This document shows positions 14,883-22,166 of a DNA stretch of 64,000 nt, one piece after another. Below the pieces are notes generated by a model. The model did no database searches and was not told where the DNA came from. It worked only from the letters and a program-made list of their open reading frames with translations. The first letter of the stretch is position 1. Every line of letters begins with the position of its first letter. Origin of the DNA: a virus; IMG/VR virus record IMGVR_UViG_3300020122_000238, positions 186,001-250,000 of that record. The stretch is one strand, 5' to 3'. The translations under genes were made by a program, and so were the position numbers.

Positions 14883-17477
14883 ATGCCCTCACGATCTTTC
14901 GGAATCACCCCCAGTCTCTTCCTCGTCCTCGCCACCGTCAGCACGGCTACGGCGGCTACGGCGGGCCGTGTGCCCGTCAACAACTACGTCGCCATCGACG
15001 GGTCCGGCAGCATGTACGGGACCATCGACGACCTGCGAAACCAGGTCAAGATGAAGCTCCCGTCGATCATGGGGCCCGACGACACGCTCTCGATGGTCGT
15101 CTTCTCCAGCCGTGGCGAGGTCCACAAGGTCTGCGAGGGCGTCAAGACTTGGGATTTCAAGTCCGTCTACCCGCTCATCGATCGCCTGGTCCGCGCGACC
15201 AACATGACCGGCTTCATCGACCCCCTGAAGGAGATTGCCGCCATGCGCGATCGGGTCGGGGCGAAGCACCCGGGGGCCAACTCGTTCTGGTTCCTCTCCG
15301 ACGGCGACGAGAACCAGGGCAGCAGGGCTCAGGTCATCGAAGCCATGAAGCTCGCGTCCGCCAAGATGGACAGCGTGACGGTCGTCGAGTTCGGTCGGTA
15401 CGCCAACCGCGCGCTCCTGACCGACATGGCCACCACGGGCAACGGTCGCCGCATCTTCGCCCCCAACTTCGCGGCCTACGAGCCGGAGTTCGAGGCCACC
15501 ATGGGCCGCAAGCTCACGGGCGGCAAGCGTGTCGACGTCAAGCTCGACGGGGAGCCCGTCGCGGGCCTCGTGTACGGCTTCCAGGGCAACGATCTGCTCA
15601 CGTTCTCGGTCGCCAACGGACACGTCTCGGTTCCCAAGGACGTCTCGTTCATCTCGTACCTGTCGGCCAGCGCCGTAGGGGAAAACCAACACACCCTGGA
15701 GACCTTCGCGAAGGTCTCCGCCATGGGTGCAACTGCGAACCCCAGGGCCATTTCTCCCACAAGCGAGATGGCCCTCGGCGTCAACCATGCATACGCGGCT
15801 CTCAGCCTCTTCGCGGTGCGCCTCAAGGGCGAGGTCGTGATCCCGCTCCTCAAGTCCCTCGGCGATGTGAAGCTCATCGAGGCCTTCTCGACCTGCTTCG
15901 GCAAGGAGAAGTACTCCGACTTCGAGAAGCTCGCCCGTGAAGCGGCCTTCGGTCGCGGCCGGTTCGAGAAGGGCTACAACCCCGACGCCGTCCCTGCGGA
16001 CGACGCCTTCACGGTCTTCCGCCTCCTGGAGATCCTTACCAAGAACCAGGGCAACAAGCTCCGGATCGAGGAGTTCGAGAAGAGCTACGCGAAGATCGGC
16101 CGCGCGAAGATCGCTTCCGCCGAGAACCTCACGGTGGATGAAGCCGCGAAGGTCGAGGAGTACAACGCCGAGATCGACGTGCTCCGTGCGGACCTGAAGG
16201 GCAAGCGGTCGAGCATGGTCATCGAGCAGATCAAGGAGAAGATCGCCGCCGTCGAGGCGAAGATTCAGGTCATCCTGGACTCGAAGTCTCCGGCCCTCAA
16301 GTTCGAGGCGACCCCGGTCCCGGAAGGGATCCCGATGACGAACCTCATCTTCAACGAGGAGACCCCCAACGTCTCCGTGCAGACGACGCGTCAGGGCAAG
16401 GTGGCCCTCAAGGATCGGATCCAGGCGGAGATGGCTCGCCTCGTCGCGGACAGCAAGGCGAACCCCGCGAACGACAGCGAGAACGCAGACAAGCTCCTCC
16501 AGATCGCCAAGATCCCCGAGGTGATGGACACCTTCCGCTTCCGCAACTACGCGATCCTGAAGGATGGCTGGTGCAACGCCGACGAGCTTCCGGTGCGTCT
16601 GACGAAGGCGACCCTGGACGAGCTGGTCGCGGCGGGCTTCACGATGGCCATGCTCAAGGACCCGCCTGCCAGCTTCCCGACGGCGGGAAATGTCGACGTC
16701 ACGATCATCCTCAAGGGGATGCCGACAATGAACCGCCAGATGGTGAAGGAGACCAGCGCTCGCAAGCTCTTCGAGCTGGAGTACCGCCTCACCAAGCTCC
16801 GGGCGGAGCAGAAGGTCTACAAGGCCTTCAAGACCGAGACGGTGGGGGCGAAGAAGTCGGAAGGCTTCGTGGCCACCTACGGCGAGTACGCGGAGAAGTT
16901 CCTCAAGGAGCTGGGGCTCACGGAGTCCGGAGGCTTCGCTCCGAAGGTGACGACGGCCGACCCGATCGACTTCTACATGAGCCGGATCCTCACGGTCATG
17001 CTCTACGAGGAGGGCGCCAAGGACAAGATCGCGGCCGGCAAGGCAGCGACGGGCAAGCTCGACACGCTCCCCAGCATGGCGGAGCTGAACAAGAAGATCG
17101 CTGCGAACGGCAAGATGGCCGGCGGGGCGGCGCTCATGGCAGAGGTCGTCAAGGAGGTCGAGGCCTTCAAGAAGTCCGATGTCTACACGAAGGCGAAGGA
17201 CCCGGAGGCGCTCTTCGCGGCCTGGATCGAGGGACAGGCCGATCAGACGGTCAAGGAGACGCGTGCGGCGCTCCGTGAGAAGGCCCAGATGGTCTTCTCG
17301 ATCATCGTCGGGCAGGTCTGGTTCTCGGAGCCGGAGTACGCGACCCCGGTCGCCTTCACGATCCCGACGAAGAAGGACCCCAGGAACCTCCTCGGCACCC
17401 TGGCGACGATGACGACGGTCGACGGCTCCAAGGTCGACTTCATCGTCGGGCAGGAAGAGGAAAAGGTCCTCGTCTAG
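14883..17477 (+). CDS. VWA-domain protein 2 with signal-like N-terminus, 864 aa
   Basis: The largest gene here. Residues 1-28 look like a secretion signal or anchor (hydrophobic 10-22, small-residue end). A VWA domain follows with MIDAS D39-G-S-G-S43-M, then roughly 600 residues of mainly helical, Ala/Lys/Glu-rich sequence including probable coiled coil around 415-470. No catalytic motif. Likely an exported or membrane-associated scaffold that binds a partner through the VWA metal site. High-GC codons and absence of obvious inverted repeats set it apart from the surrounding small genes. Alternatives are an adhesin or a Mg-chelatase-like factor without the ATPase. Confidence 0.8.
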   Translation: MPSRSFGITPSLFLVLATVSTATAATAGRVPVNNYVAIDGSGSMYGTIDDLRNQVKMKLPSIMGPDDTLSMVVFSSRGEVHKVCEGVKTWDFKSVYPLIDRLVRATNMTGFIDPLKEIAAMRDRVGAKHPGANSFWFLSDGDENQGSRAQVIEAMKLASAKMDSVTVVEFGRYANRALLTDMATTGNGRRIFAPNFAAYEPEFEATMGRKLTGGKRVDVKLDGEPVAGLVYGFQGNDLLTFSVANGHVSVPKDVSFISYLSASAVGENQHTLETFAKVSAMGATANPRAISPTSEMALGVNHAYAALSLFAVRLKGEVVIPLLKSLGDVKLIEAFSTCFGKEKYSDFEKLAREAAFGRGRFEKGYNPDAVPADDAFTVFRLLEILTKNQGNKLRIEEFEKSYAKIGRAKIASAENLTVDEAAKVEEYNAEIDVLRADLKGKRSSMVIEQIKEKIAAVEAKIQVILDSKSPALKFEATPVPEGIPMTNLIFNEETPNVSVQTTRQGKVALKDRIQAEMARLVADSKANPANDSENADKLLQIAKIPEVMDTFRFRNYAILKDGWCNADELPVRLTKATLDELVAAGFTMAMLKDPPASFPTAGNVDVTIILKGMPTMNRQMVKETSARKLFELEYRLTKLRAEQKVYKAFKTETVGAKKSEGFVATYGEYAEKFLKELGLTESGGFAPKVTTADPIDFYMSRILTVMLYEEGAKDKIAAGKAATGKLDTLPSMAELNKKIAANGKMAGGAALMAEVVKEVEAFKKSDVYTKAKDPEALFAAWIEGQADQTVKETRAALREKAQMVFSIIVGQVWFSEPEYATPVAFTIPTKKDPRNLLGTLATMTTVDGSKVDFIVGQEEEKVLV

Positions 17478-17480
17478 GGG

Positions 17481-17508
17481 TTGATCCGAGACATGGTTCC
17501 TCTGTAGA
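17481..17508 (+). promoter_or_regulatory. Class A promoter for 17518-17775
   Basis: TTGATC 17481-17486, 16-nt spacer, TGTAGA 17503-17508, 9 nt (including GGGGG) to ATG 17518. Confidence 0.8.
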
Positions 17509-17517
17509 AGGGGGACC

Positions 17518-17775
17518 ATGTCTGACTCCTACTCCTCCCGCGTCGCGTTGACCCCCATTATCCGGTGGGTCACCCTCATCCTCCTCTTCGTGATGAAGCA
17601 TGGCGACCTGGTCCCCTCCCATGAGGGATCGGTCGACAGGTACGAGTCTCCCGAAGATTCGGATGAAGATTCGAATGACGAGGTCAATTTTCCTGGCAAC
17701 TCCGTTGACTTCACCCCCGTCGACTGTGTCGACGTAGACGACCTGGATTCAATCGAATCCTACGACATCGTCTGA
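17518..17775 (+). CDS. Small membrane protein with acidic tail, 85 aa
   Basis: One hydrophobic segment (about residues 11-25) is followed by a strongly acidic, Asp/Ser-rich tail. Probably inner-membrane with the tail exposed; role unknown. A phage membrane effector or anti-host factor is plausible from size and promoter, but there is no direct evidence. Confidence 0.6.
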   Translation: MSDSYSSRVALTPIIRWVTLILLFVMKHGDLVPSHEGSVDRYESPEDSDEDSNDEVNFPGNSVDFTPVDCVDVDDLDSIESYDIV

Positions 17776-17794
17776 TCCTGGTGTAACCCCCAGG

Positions 17795-17980
17795 ATGGCC
17801 ATGAAGCTCTTTCACGACGACGACTGCGGGGAACTCCTGGATCAGACCGGGATGTGCCCGAAGTGCAAGTTCTACCCGGACATGCAGAGCACCTCCTTCA
17901 AGGAAGTGTCGGATGCTGAGTATCGGTCCGGGAAGTCGCAAGGACAGACGTACCTCGGAAAGTATCGGACGCCGCTTTGA
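17795..17980 (+). CDS. Zinc-binding small protein, 61 aa
   Basis: FHDDDCGELLDQTGMCPKCKF suggests three or four metal ligands (C11, C21, C24 plus His). It starts 7 nt after GGTGTAAC. Its TGA overlaps the TTG start of the next gene. Confidence 0.6.
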   Translation: MAMKLFHDDDCGELLDQTGMCPKCKFYPDMQSTSFKEVSDAEYRSGKSQGQTYLGKYRTPL

Positions 17981-18135
17981 TTACCCATCCCTCGAACATC
18001 ACCCAGGATGAAGCTCGGAACATCGGTCTTGCTGTGCTGACAGCAGGACTTGTGGCTGTTGTTGACAGCGTCATACGGCTCGGCTTCTACGAGTTTCAAG
18101 TGTGGCGCGAAGCACGTCGGAAAAAGCCCGAGTAA
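17977..18135 (+). CDS. Small membrane protein, 52 aa, TTG start
   Basis: TTG 17977 overlaps the preceding TGA (TTGA). The product has about 16 polar residues, a hydrophobic segment (IGLAVLTAGLVAVV) and a basic C-terminus (REARRKKPE), consistent with a single-span inner-membrane protein with the tail inside. No ATG is available in this frame. Confidence 0.5.
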   Translation: MITHPSNITQDEARNIGLAVLTAGLVAVVDSVIRLGFYEFQVWREARRKKPE

Positions 18136-18164
18136 CAAGCTACACCCCGGTGTAGCCGGGTGGC

Positions 18165-18230
18165 ATGAAGCTACTCGGAATTTCTGGGCTTGTCGTTTTC
18201 TATTGCCCCACACAGACACCCAGGACATAA
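18165..18230 (+). pseudogene. 5' remnant of native dNMP kinase gene
   Basis: ATG 18165 lies 8 nt after a GGTGTAGC box and encodes MKLLGISGLVVFYCPTQT before a stop at 18230. MKLLGISG is what a dNMP kinase looks like just before its P-loop; the intact kinase that follows has VYGISGNKGHGKDT. I interpret this as the start of the original gene, cut off after the P-loop Gly by the incoming kinase-HNH segment. The stop overlaps the next start (TAATG), so it may now act as a coupling leader. Confidence 0.5.
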
Positions 18231-19558
18231 TGCGGGCTATGTCTTACCGCAAGATATCAACACGGCGTTTGGAAGTCTACGGCATCTCGGGCAACAAGGG
18301 ACATGGCAAGGACACCTTCGCCAACCTCATCACACAGGCAAACACATCTTACAAAGTTGTCCCTTTCGCAGGGGCACTGAAGCGTATGTCAGCCAGGATC
18401 TTTGGGCTGACATACGCTCAGATGAACGATCCCTCCCTCAAAGAGATACCCCTTCCTCATGCCCGGGACATGGATCTGTTCGTCCCAGCCATGAAAGCCG
18501 AGACTGGACTACACATACAACCGGCGGGCAAGATTGCCCATAGTCCTCGTGAGGTCATGCAGTTTTTCGGGACAGAATATGTCCGAAGGATTCAGGACGA
18601 CTACTGGATCCAAAAACTACTCGCTGAGGTGGGAAACTCTCGACAAGTGCTCATTCCCGACGTCCGCTTTCCGAACGAAGCGGCTGCACTACGTTCTTAT
18701 GGGGGCATCATAATCAAGGTGGAACGGATCGATGCTCCCGTTCCGAAGGATGGGCATCTCTCCGAGACAGAGATGGCCAAAATCATCCCGGATCTTCTAG
18801 TGGGCGCACGGACAGGGGATCTGTCCCTTCCGTCTCGGATCGCGCGTCTCATTGCGATGAACCGTTTCGATTCTGCTACCAGCTACGACTATCGTAAGTC
18901 TAAGGAAGCAATTGCTTCCTATACATCAGGGAAGAGCGCCGAGGAGAGTTCTCTTCTCCTCGGCCACAAGCACCCCTATGCGCTCTACAACACCCTAGAT
19001 TACTATGGGGTACAGCGCCGAAAGCAGGCCCCAAACCGTGTCCACCATAAAGTTGTTGATGGGGTGGTTGGTAAATTCTGCATTCGGTGTGTGTGGCAAC
19101 CTCTGATTGAGTTCAACATGAGCACGAAGGCATGGGACGGTAAACATAGCTTGTGCCGTGCTTGCGCTTCTTTGGATCACAAGGATCGATACCAGAAGTA
19201 CGGGAAGACGGACAGCCTGTCGAGGGTCTACGCGATTTCGAAGAAACAAGCGGCGCAGCGTGGCATTCCCTTCAACTTGAGGGCGAGTGACATCCAATTC
19301 CTTTGGAATGCACAGGGAGGTCGTTGTACTTACAGCGGGCTGGAGATGACGACCGAGCTGAGATCCCCCAACAAGGTCACGATTGACAGAATTGATTCAT
19401 CGAAGGGGTATGAGATCGACAATATCGTTCTCTGCGGCTACCGCGTCAACTTGATGAAACGAGAAATGTCCTTGAGCGAGTTCAAGGGAATGATCCGCAC
19501 GTTGTACGAAAATCTGGCGGGAAGCTCATTCGGGTCGTGCGGCCCGGGGCTGGGCTGA
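18230..19558 (+). CDS. dNMP kinase fused to a C-terminal HNH domain
   Basis: A 442-aa protein. Residues about 14-215 form a phage-type deoxynucleoside monophosphate kinase (T4 gene 1-like): P-loop GNKGHGKDT (21-29), IPDVRFPNEA, and HLSETEM in the lid region, ending near RIARLIA. From about 240 onward is a second module with two Cys pairs (CIRC, CRAC) and an HNH core, GRCTYSGLEM then TIDRIDSSKGYEIDN, typical of phage HNH nucleases. Codons are AT-richer than the flanks, indicating recent acquisition. It starts at 18230 (TAATG) or 18239. A duplicated C-terminal kinase segment follows in another frame (19513-19704). Confidence 0.8.
   Translation: MRAMSYRKISTRRLEVYGISGNKGHGKDTFANLITQANTSYKVVPFAGALKRMSARIFGLTYAQMNDPSLKEIPLPHARDMDLFVPAMKAETGLHIQPAGKIAHSPREVMQFFGTEYVRRIQDDYWIQKLLAEVGNSRQVLIPDVRFPNEAAALRSYGGIIIKVERIDAPVPKDGHLSETEMAKIIPDLLVGARTGDLSLPSRIARLIAMNRFDSATSYDYRKSKEAIASYTSGKSAEESSLLLGHKHPYALYNTLDYYGVQRRKQAPNRVHHKVVDGVVGKFCIRCVWQPLIEFNMSTKAWDGKHSLCRACASLDHKDRYQKYGKTDSLSRVYAISKKQAAQRGIPFNLRASDIQFLWNAQGGRCTYSGLEMTTELRSPNKVTIDRIDSSKGYEIDNIVLCGYRVNLMKREMSLSEFKGMIRTLYENLAGSSFGSCGPGLG
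18381..18418. repeat. 14-bp inverted repeat in kinase domain
   Basis: Arms 18381-18394 and 18405-18418, loop 10 nt, within coding sequence. Confidence 0.9.
18903..18964. repeat. Palindrome and 10-bp inverted repeat at kinase-HNH junction
   Basis: An 18-bp perfect palindrome (18903-18920) and a second hairpin (18938-18947 with 18955-18964) lie close to where the kinase part gives way to the HNH part. Confidence 0.85.
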
Positions 19559-19704
19559 AGGGGGCCACGGGGCTGCACGTGAGCGAGGTTGAGCAGATGT
19601 CGATCCCCAACGAGGACTTCCACGTTGTCATCGTCAACGACGGGACCCTCGATGACCTGGCAGTCTCCGCCCGGAAGGCAGCCGAGCATTTGCTCTTTGG
19701 TTGA
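19513..19704 (+). pseudogene. 3' remnant of native dNMP kinase gene
   Basis: In a frame different from the fusion gene, 19513-19704 encodes SGGKLIRVVRPGAGLKGATG, then LHVSEVEQMSIPNEDFHVVI, then VNDGTLDDLAVSARKAAEHL and three more residues. This is the natural C-terminal part of a dNMP kinase, parallel to YGGIIIKVERIDAP ... HLSETEMAKI in the intact copy. It has no start codon of its own and high-GC codons matching the wider genome. It appears to be the tail of the displaced original gene. Confidence 0.7.
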
Positions 19705-19741
19705 GGGCATTTTGGTGTAAGATCCCCCAGGAGGATCTTCC

Positions 19742-20047
19742 ATGGGCTGGGCTGCACACCACATCGCGAAGCTTCAAAAGGGTGAGGTCGTTCAATTTCG
19801 ACCTCACGGTCACTCGATGACGGGGAAGATCGAGAGCGGCCAGCTCGTGACAATCGAGCCCTTGCTGATGGCGACCACCCTGGAGCCAGGGGACATCGTT
19901 CTTTGCAAGGTGAAGGGCAACGAGTACGTTCACCTCATCTCCGCGGTGCGCGATCGGCAGTACCAGATATCCAACAATCGCGGACATGTCAACGGGTGGG
20001 TGACCCGAGGAGCTATCTTCGGGAAGTGCGTGCGGGTGGAGCCATGA
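19742..20047 (+). CDS. S24/signal-peptidase-like fold protein, 101 aa
   Basis: PHGHSMTGKIESGQLVTIEP followed by LEPGDIVLCKVKGNEYVH is the core of LexA/UmuD-type S24 peptidases, with Ser25 and Lys56 or Lys58 in place for the catalytic dyad. There is no DNA-binding domain, so it is a stand-alone domain, possibly a UmuD-like or protease relic. It has a strong GGAGG ribosome site 11 nt upstream and GGTGTAAG further up. Confidence 0.65.
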   Translation: MGWAAHHIAKLQKGEVVQFRPHGHSMTGKIESGQLVTIEPLLMATTLEPGDIVLCKVKGNEYVHLISAVRDRQYQISNNRGHVNGWVTRGAIFGKCVRVEP

Positions 20048-20253
20048 ATTACCGTGCGACCACACATCTGTCGTTCGGGCCTGGGAGAAACCTACTCCTC
20101 AGAGTAGGTGAGACCACTTCTTCAGAAGTGGTCAGAAAACACCCCGCACTTCAAGGAGCCATTCGCCAGGGGTGGTTGGTGGAAGTCCCTGAAGTCTCGC
20201 ATGAGATATACCCCACCTGGCAAGCCCATTTACTTGCGGACGAGACCATCTGA
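20044..20253 (+). CDS. Paralogue triplet member 1, 69 aa
   Basis: Begins MNYRATTHLSFGPG and has the shared core ALQGAIRQGWLVEVPE. It ends in the recurring terminal peptide YPTWQAHLLADETI. It overlaps the previous stop (ATGA). Two hairpins lie early in the gene (20090-20109 and 20112-20133). Function unknown; it resembles the next two genes. Confidence 0.65.
   Translation: MNYRATTHLSFGPGRNLLLRVGETTSSEVVRKHPALQGAIRQGWLVEVPEVSHEIYPTWQAHLLADETI
20090..20133. repeat. Two consecutive hairpins in 20044-20253
   Basis: Arms 20090-20097 with 20102-20109, and 20112-20120 with 20125-20133, both perfect with 4-nt loops. Confidence 0.85.
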
Positions 20254-20255
20254 GC

Positions 20256-20444
20256 ATGCCGTATAGGGCGACCCGAGAATTCTACTACTCGCTGATGCTC
20301 GGCGACATCACGGTATACAAAGACGACATCGTATCGGACTGGGAAGTGAAAGAGTACAATCTGGAGGACGCCATCAAGCAGGGTTGGCTCATCTCATCCG
20401 AGCCCCCTACTTGGCAAGAGCGCTTGCTCGCGGACGACATATGA
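20256..20444 (+). CDS. Paralogue triplet member 2, 62 aa
   Basis: MPYRATREFYYSLMLGDITV, then EDAIKQGWLIS, ending PTWQERLLADDI. Same plan as 20044-20253: a YRA opening, a central (D/G)AIxQGWL and a terminal TWxxxLLADD peptide. It is co-directional, and its TGA overlaps the ATG of member 3. Confidence 0.65.
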   Translation: MPYRATREFYYSLMLGDITVYKDDIVSDWEVKEYNLEDAIKQGWLISSEPPTWQERLLADDI

Positions 20445-20638
20445 AGTACCGCGCTTTGAGCCCGTTCATAATGGGTCCCTTCACAGACCCTTTATCGTTG
20501 AGCAAGGGGTCTGTGGTGAGCACAGAGGACTTCGCGAAGTACCCGTACCTGACGCATGCCCTGAAGCAGGGGTATCTGGAGGAAATCCCTGAGCCGAAGG
20601 TCTTGACATGGCACGACCACCTCATGGAAGACGACTGA
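20441..20638 (+). CDS. Paralogue triplet member 3, 65 aa
   Basis: MKYRALSPFIMGPFTDPLSL, then HALKQGYLEEIPEP, ending VLTWHDHLMEDD. Third copy of the tandem family. A 9-bp inverted repeat (20482-20490 with 20507-20515) lies within it. Function unknown. Confidence 0.65.
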   Translation: MKYRALSPFIMGPFTDPLSLSKGSVVSTEDFAKYPYLTHALKQGYLEEIPEPKVLTWHDHLMEDD

Positions 20639-20645
20639 GGGTGCC

Positions 20646-21017
20646 ATGGCTGAAATCGACGACATGTGGGACCTCTTGCATACACCATCCCCAGCCCCTC
20701 CTCGAACCTCGGGCAAGATCGAACACATACAGTGCTTTCGAGGGCTTCGTTTGGAGCCTAAACCCCATCTCGTGCTTGGCACAACGATAGAAGGTCTCCG
20801 GTTTGCCATTGAAAAGCTCTGGTGGGAAATCGATGCTTTTTCCTTGGAGAAGGAAATCACAGGTCCCCTCCCCTGTCTGATCTATCCTCAGAAGCACTGG
20901 CAAGAGATTCAGCAAGAATTAGCCTACATACAAGCCTCTTTGAGCCAGGCATTTATTGGGACAATGGACTGCTTTGTCATTGATTGTTTCTACTTCCACT
21001 CTGCGGAAGACGTCTGA
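20646..21017 (+). CDS. Hypothetical protein, 123 aa
   Basis: Starts MAEIDDMWDLLHTPSPAPP, an N-terminal version of the acidic-Trp peptide followed by a Pro/Ser linker. The rest is an alpha/beta domain with many aromatics and no known motif. It lies 7 nt after the triplet, so it is probably in the same transcript. Confidence 0.6.
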   Translation: MAEIDDMWDLLHTPSPAPPRTSGKIEHIQCFRGLRLEPKPHLVLGTTIEGLRFAIEKLWWEIDAFSLEKEITGPLPCLIYPQKHWQEIQQELAYIQASLSQAFIGTMDCFVIDCFYFHSAEDV

Positions 21018-21059
21018 AGCCGGGTCCTGTTTTGCGATCCCTCTGGGACCCTTTCCCGC

Positions 21060-21152
21060 ATGTCAGAAGACGACGCTGACGCCTTCTATAGATCCTACAA
21101 AACTGAAGTCCTGCACACATCTGAAATTCTTCGCACAAAAGGTCTCTGGTAG
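21060..21152 (+). CDS. Possible 30-aa peptide
   Basis: MSEDDADAFYRSYKTEVLHT and ten more residues, ending just before TTGATC 21153. It has no convincing ribosome site or promoter, but the acidic start resembles those of 52936 and 59224. Low support. Confidence 0.3.
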   Translation: MSEDDADAFYRSYKTEVLHTSEILRTKGLW

Positions 21153-21180
21153 TTGATCCGCGGACGAGTCGAGCTGTATT
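21153..21180 (+). promoter_or_regulatory. Class A promoter for 21191-21355
   Basis: TTGATC 21153-21158, 16-nt spacer, TGTATT 21175-21180, 10 nt to ATG 21191. Confidence 0.7.
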
Positions 21181-21190
21181 GCTCCCCGCC

Positions 21191-21355
21191 ATGACGATCG
21201 ACTACAACGACCTCTTCCACGCGAAACCCGCGGATGTCGTCAGGCTTGCCCGAGCTATCAAGATTCCGCTCGGGACGAAGTCCCACGATTCCCTGTGCAA
21301 GGCCGTCGCGCAGTGGATCCGCAAGAACCCCACCCCGAAGCTGAAAAACCGCTAG
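21191..21355 (+). CDS. Small hypothetical protein, 54 aa
   Basis: Begins MTIDYNDLFHAKPADVVRLA. It reads as a compact helical protein with a basic C-terminus (NPTPKLKNR); two helices with an intervening turn could be a DNA-binding helix-turn-helix, not assignable from sequence alone. It has its own class A promoter and lies just upstream of the NrtR-like gene. Confidence 0.6.
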   Translation: MTIDYNDLFHAKPADVVRLARAIKIPLGTKSHDSLCKAVAQWIRKNPTPKLKNR

Positions 21356-21400
21356 GGATTCCGAGGGTTTAGCAACAATCGTCCGCCAGCCTGTTGATTT

Positions 21401-21430
21401 GTGTGAAAAGCACACCATGGTTGGTGTAGA
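21401..21430 (+). promoter_or_regulatory. GGTGTA promoter with nested dyads before NrtR-like gene
   Basis: TGTAGA at 21425-21430 ends 9 nt before ATG 21440. Overlapping dyads GTGTG/CACAC (21401-21405, 21411-21415) and ACACC/GGTGT (21412-21416, 21423-21427) surround it, a plausible operator for autoregulation. Confidence 0.5.
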
Positions 21431-21439
21431 AGAAACACC

Positions 21440-22156
21440 ATGAGTCACACGTACGAATATCCCCGACCGTCTGTCACGGTCGACTGCGTTGTCTTCGGCG
21501 TCGCAGACCATCTCAAGGAGATGCACGTTCTCCTGGTCCGCCGTGGCTCCGCCCCCTTTCAGGGGTTGTGGGCTCTTCCGGGCGGGTTCGTCGAGACCTC
21601 GGATACCAGAGACCAGGGTGAGTCCCTGGACGAAGCGGCGCAACGTGAGCTGAGCGAGGAGACGGGAGCCCAAGTGGGTTTTCTGGAGCAGCTCGGCACG
21701 TATGGGACGCCCGGAAGGGATCCGCGAGGTCGAGTGATCTCGGTCGCCTACTACGCTCTGGTCCGCCTCGAAGACCATCCGGTCAAGGGTGGTGATGACG
21801 CGGCAGAGGCCAAGTGGTGGCCTCTGCCGAAAGCCCTCCGGCTATACAAGGCTTTCGACCACGACAAGATTCTCAAGGATGCTTGGGCGAGGCTACAGGC
21901 GAAGGTTCGGTATGCCCCCATCGGGTTCAACCTTCTTCCGCCGAAGTTCTCTCTGACGGAGCTGCAATCCCTCTACGAGCTGATCCTCAATCGGACGCTC
22001 GACAAGCGGAACTTCCGCAAGCGCATCCTGGCAATGGGCATCCTCAAAGAGGCGGGTGTCCAGGTTGGTGTCCCGCACCGACGAGCGTGCCTCTACAGAT
22101 TCGACAGCGTTGCTTACAAGCGAGCTGTTCGTGACGGTTTCAACTTCGAGATTTGA
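21440..22156 (+). CDS. nrtR: NrtR-type Nudix regulator / ADP-ribose pyrophosphatase
   Basis: A 238-aa protein with an N-terminal Nudix domain ([10 protein letters not shown] ... [17 protein letters not shown]) and a C-terminal winged helix (about 155-238). The C-terminal part contains [20 protein letters not shown], then [11 protein letters not shown] and RACLYRFD, all NrtR hallmarks. NrtR proteins repress NAD biosynthesis genes, with ADP-ribose or NAD as effector; some also hydrolyse ADP-ribose. The catalytic REL-SEE residues are intact, with a few extra residues after GGF. NAMPT follows after a 10-nt gap. A 12-bp inverted repeat (21801-21829) is in the coding region. A plain Nudix hydrolase is the alternative. 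Confidence 0.85.
   Translation: MSHTYEYPRPSVTVDCVVFGVADHLKEMHVLLVRRGSAPFQGLWALPGGFVETSDTRDQGESLDEAAQRELSEETGAQVGFLEQLGTYGTPGRDPRGRVISVAYYALVRLEDHPVKGGDDAAEAKWWPLPKALRLYKAFDHDKILKDAWARLQAKVRYAPIGFNLLPPKFSLTELQSLYELILNRTLDKRNFRKRILAMGILKEAGVQVGVPHRRACLYRFDSVAYKRAVRDGFNFEI
21801..21829. repeat. 12-bp inverted repeat in NrtR-like gene
   Basis: Arms 21801-21812 and 21818-21829, 5-nt loop, within coding sequence. Confidence 0.9.
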
Positions 22157-22166
22157 TGGAGACCCC

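Noticed and set aside
14889-17519. 876-codon open frame antisense to VWA protein 2
   Set aside because: Arg/Leu/Asp-rich shadow frame produced by high-GC codons; the plus strand has domains, promoter and ribosome site.
18230-19558. Group I/II intron in the dNMP kinase gene
   Set aside because: Splicing would join kinase parts neatly, but the fusion copy already contains a complete kinase C-terminus before the HNH, so replacement by a second kinase copy explains more. No intron core was recognisable by eye.
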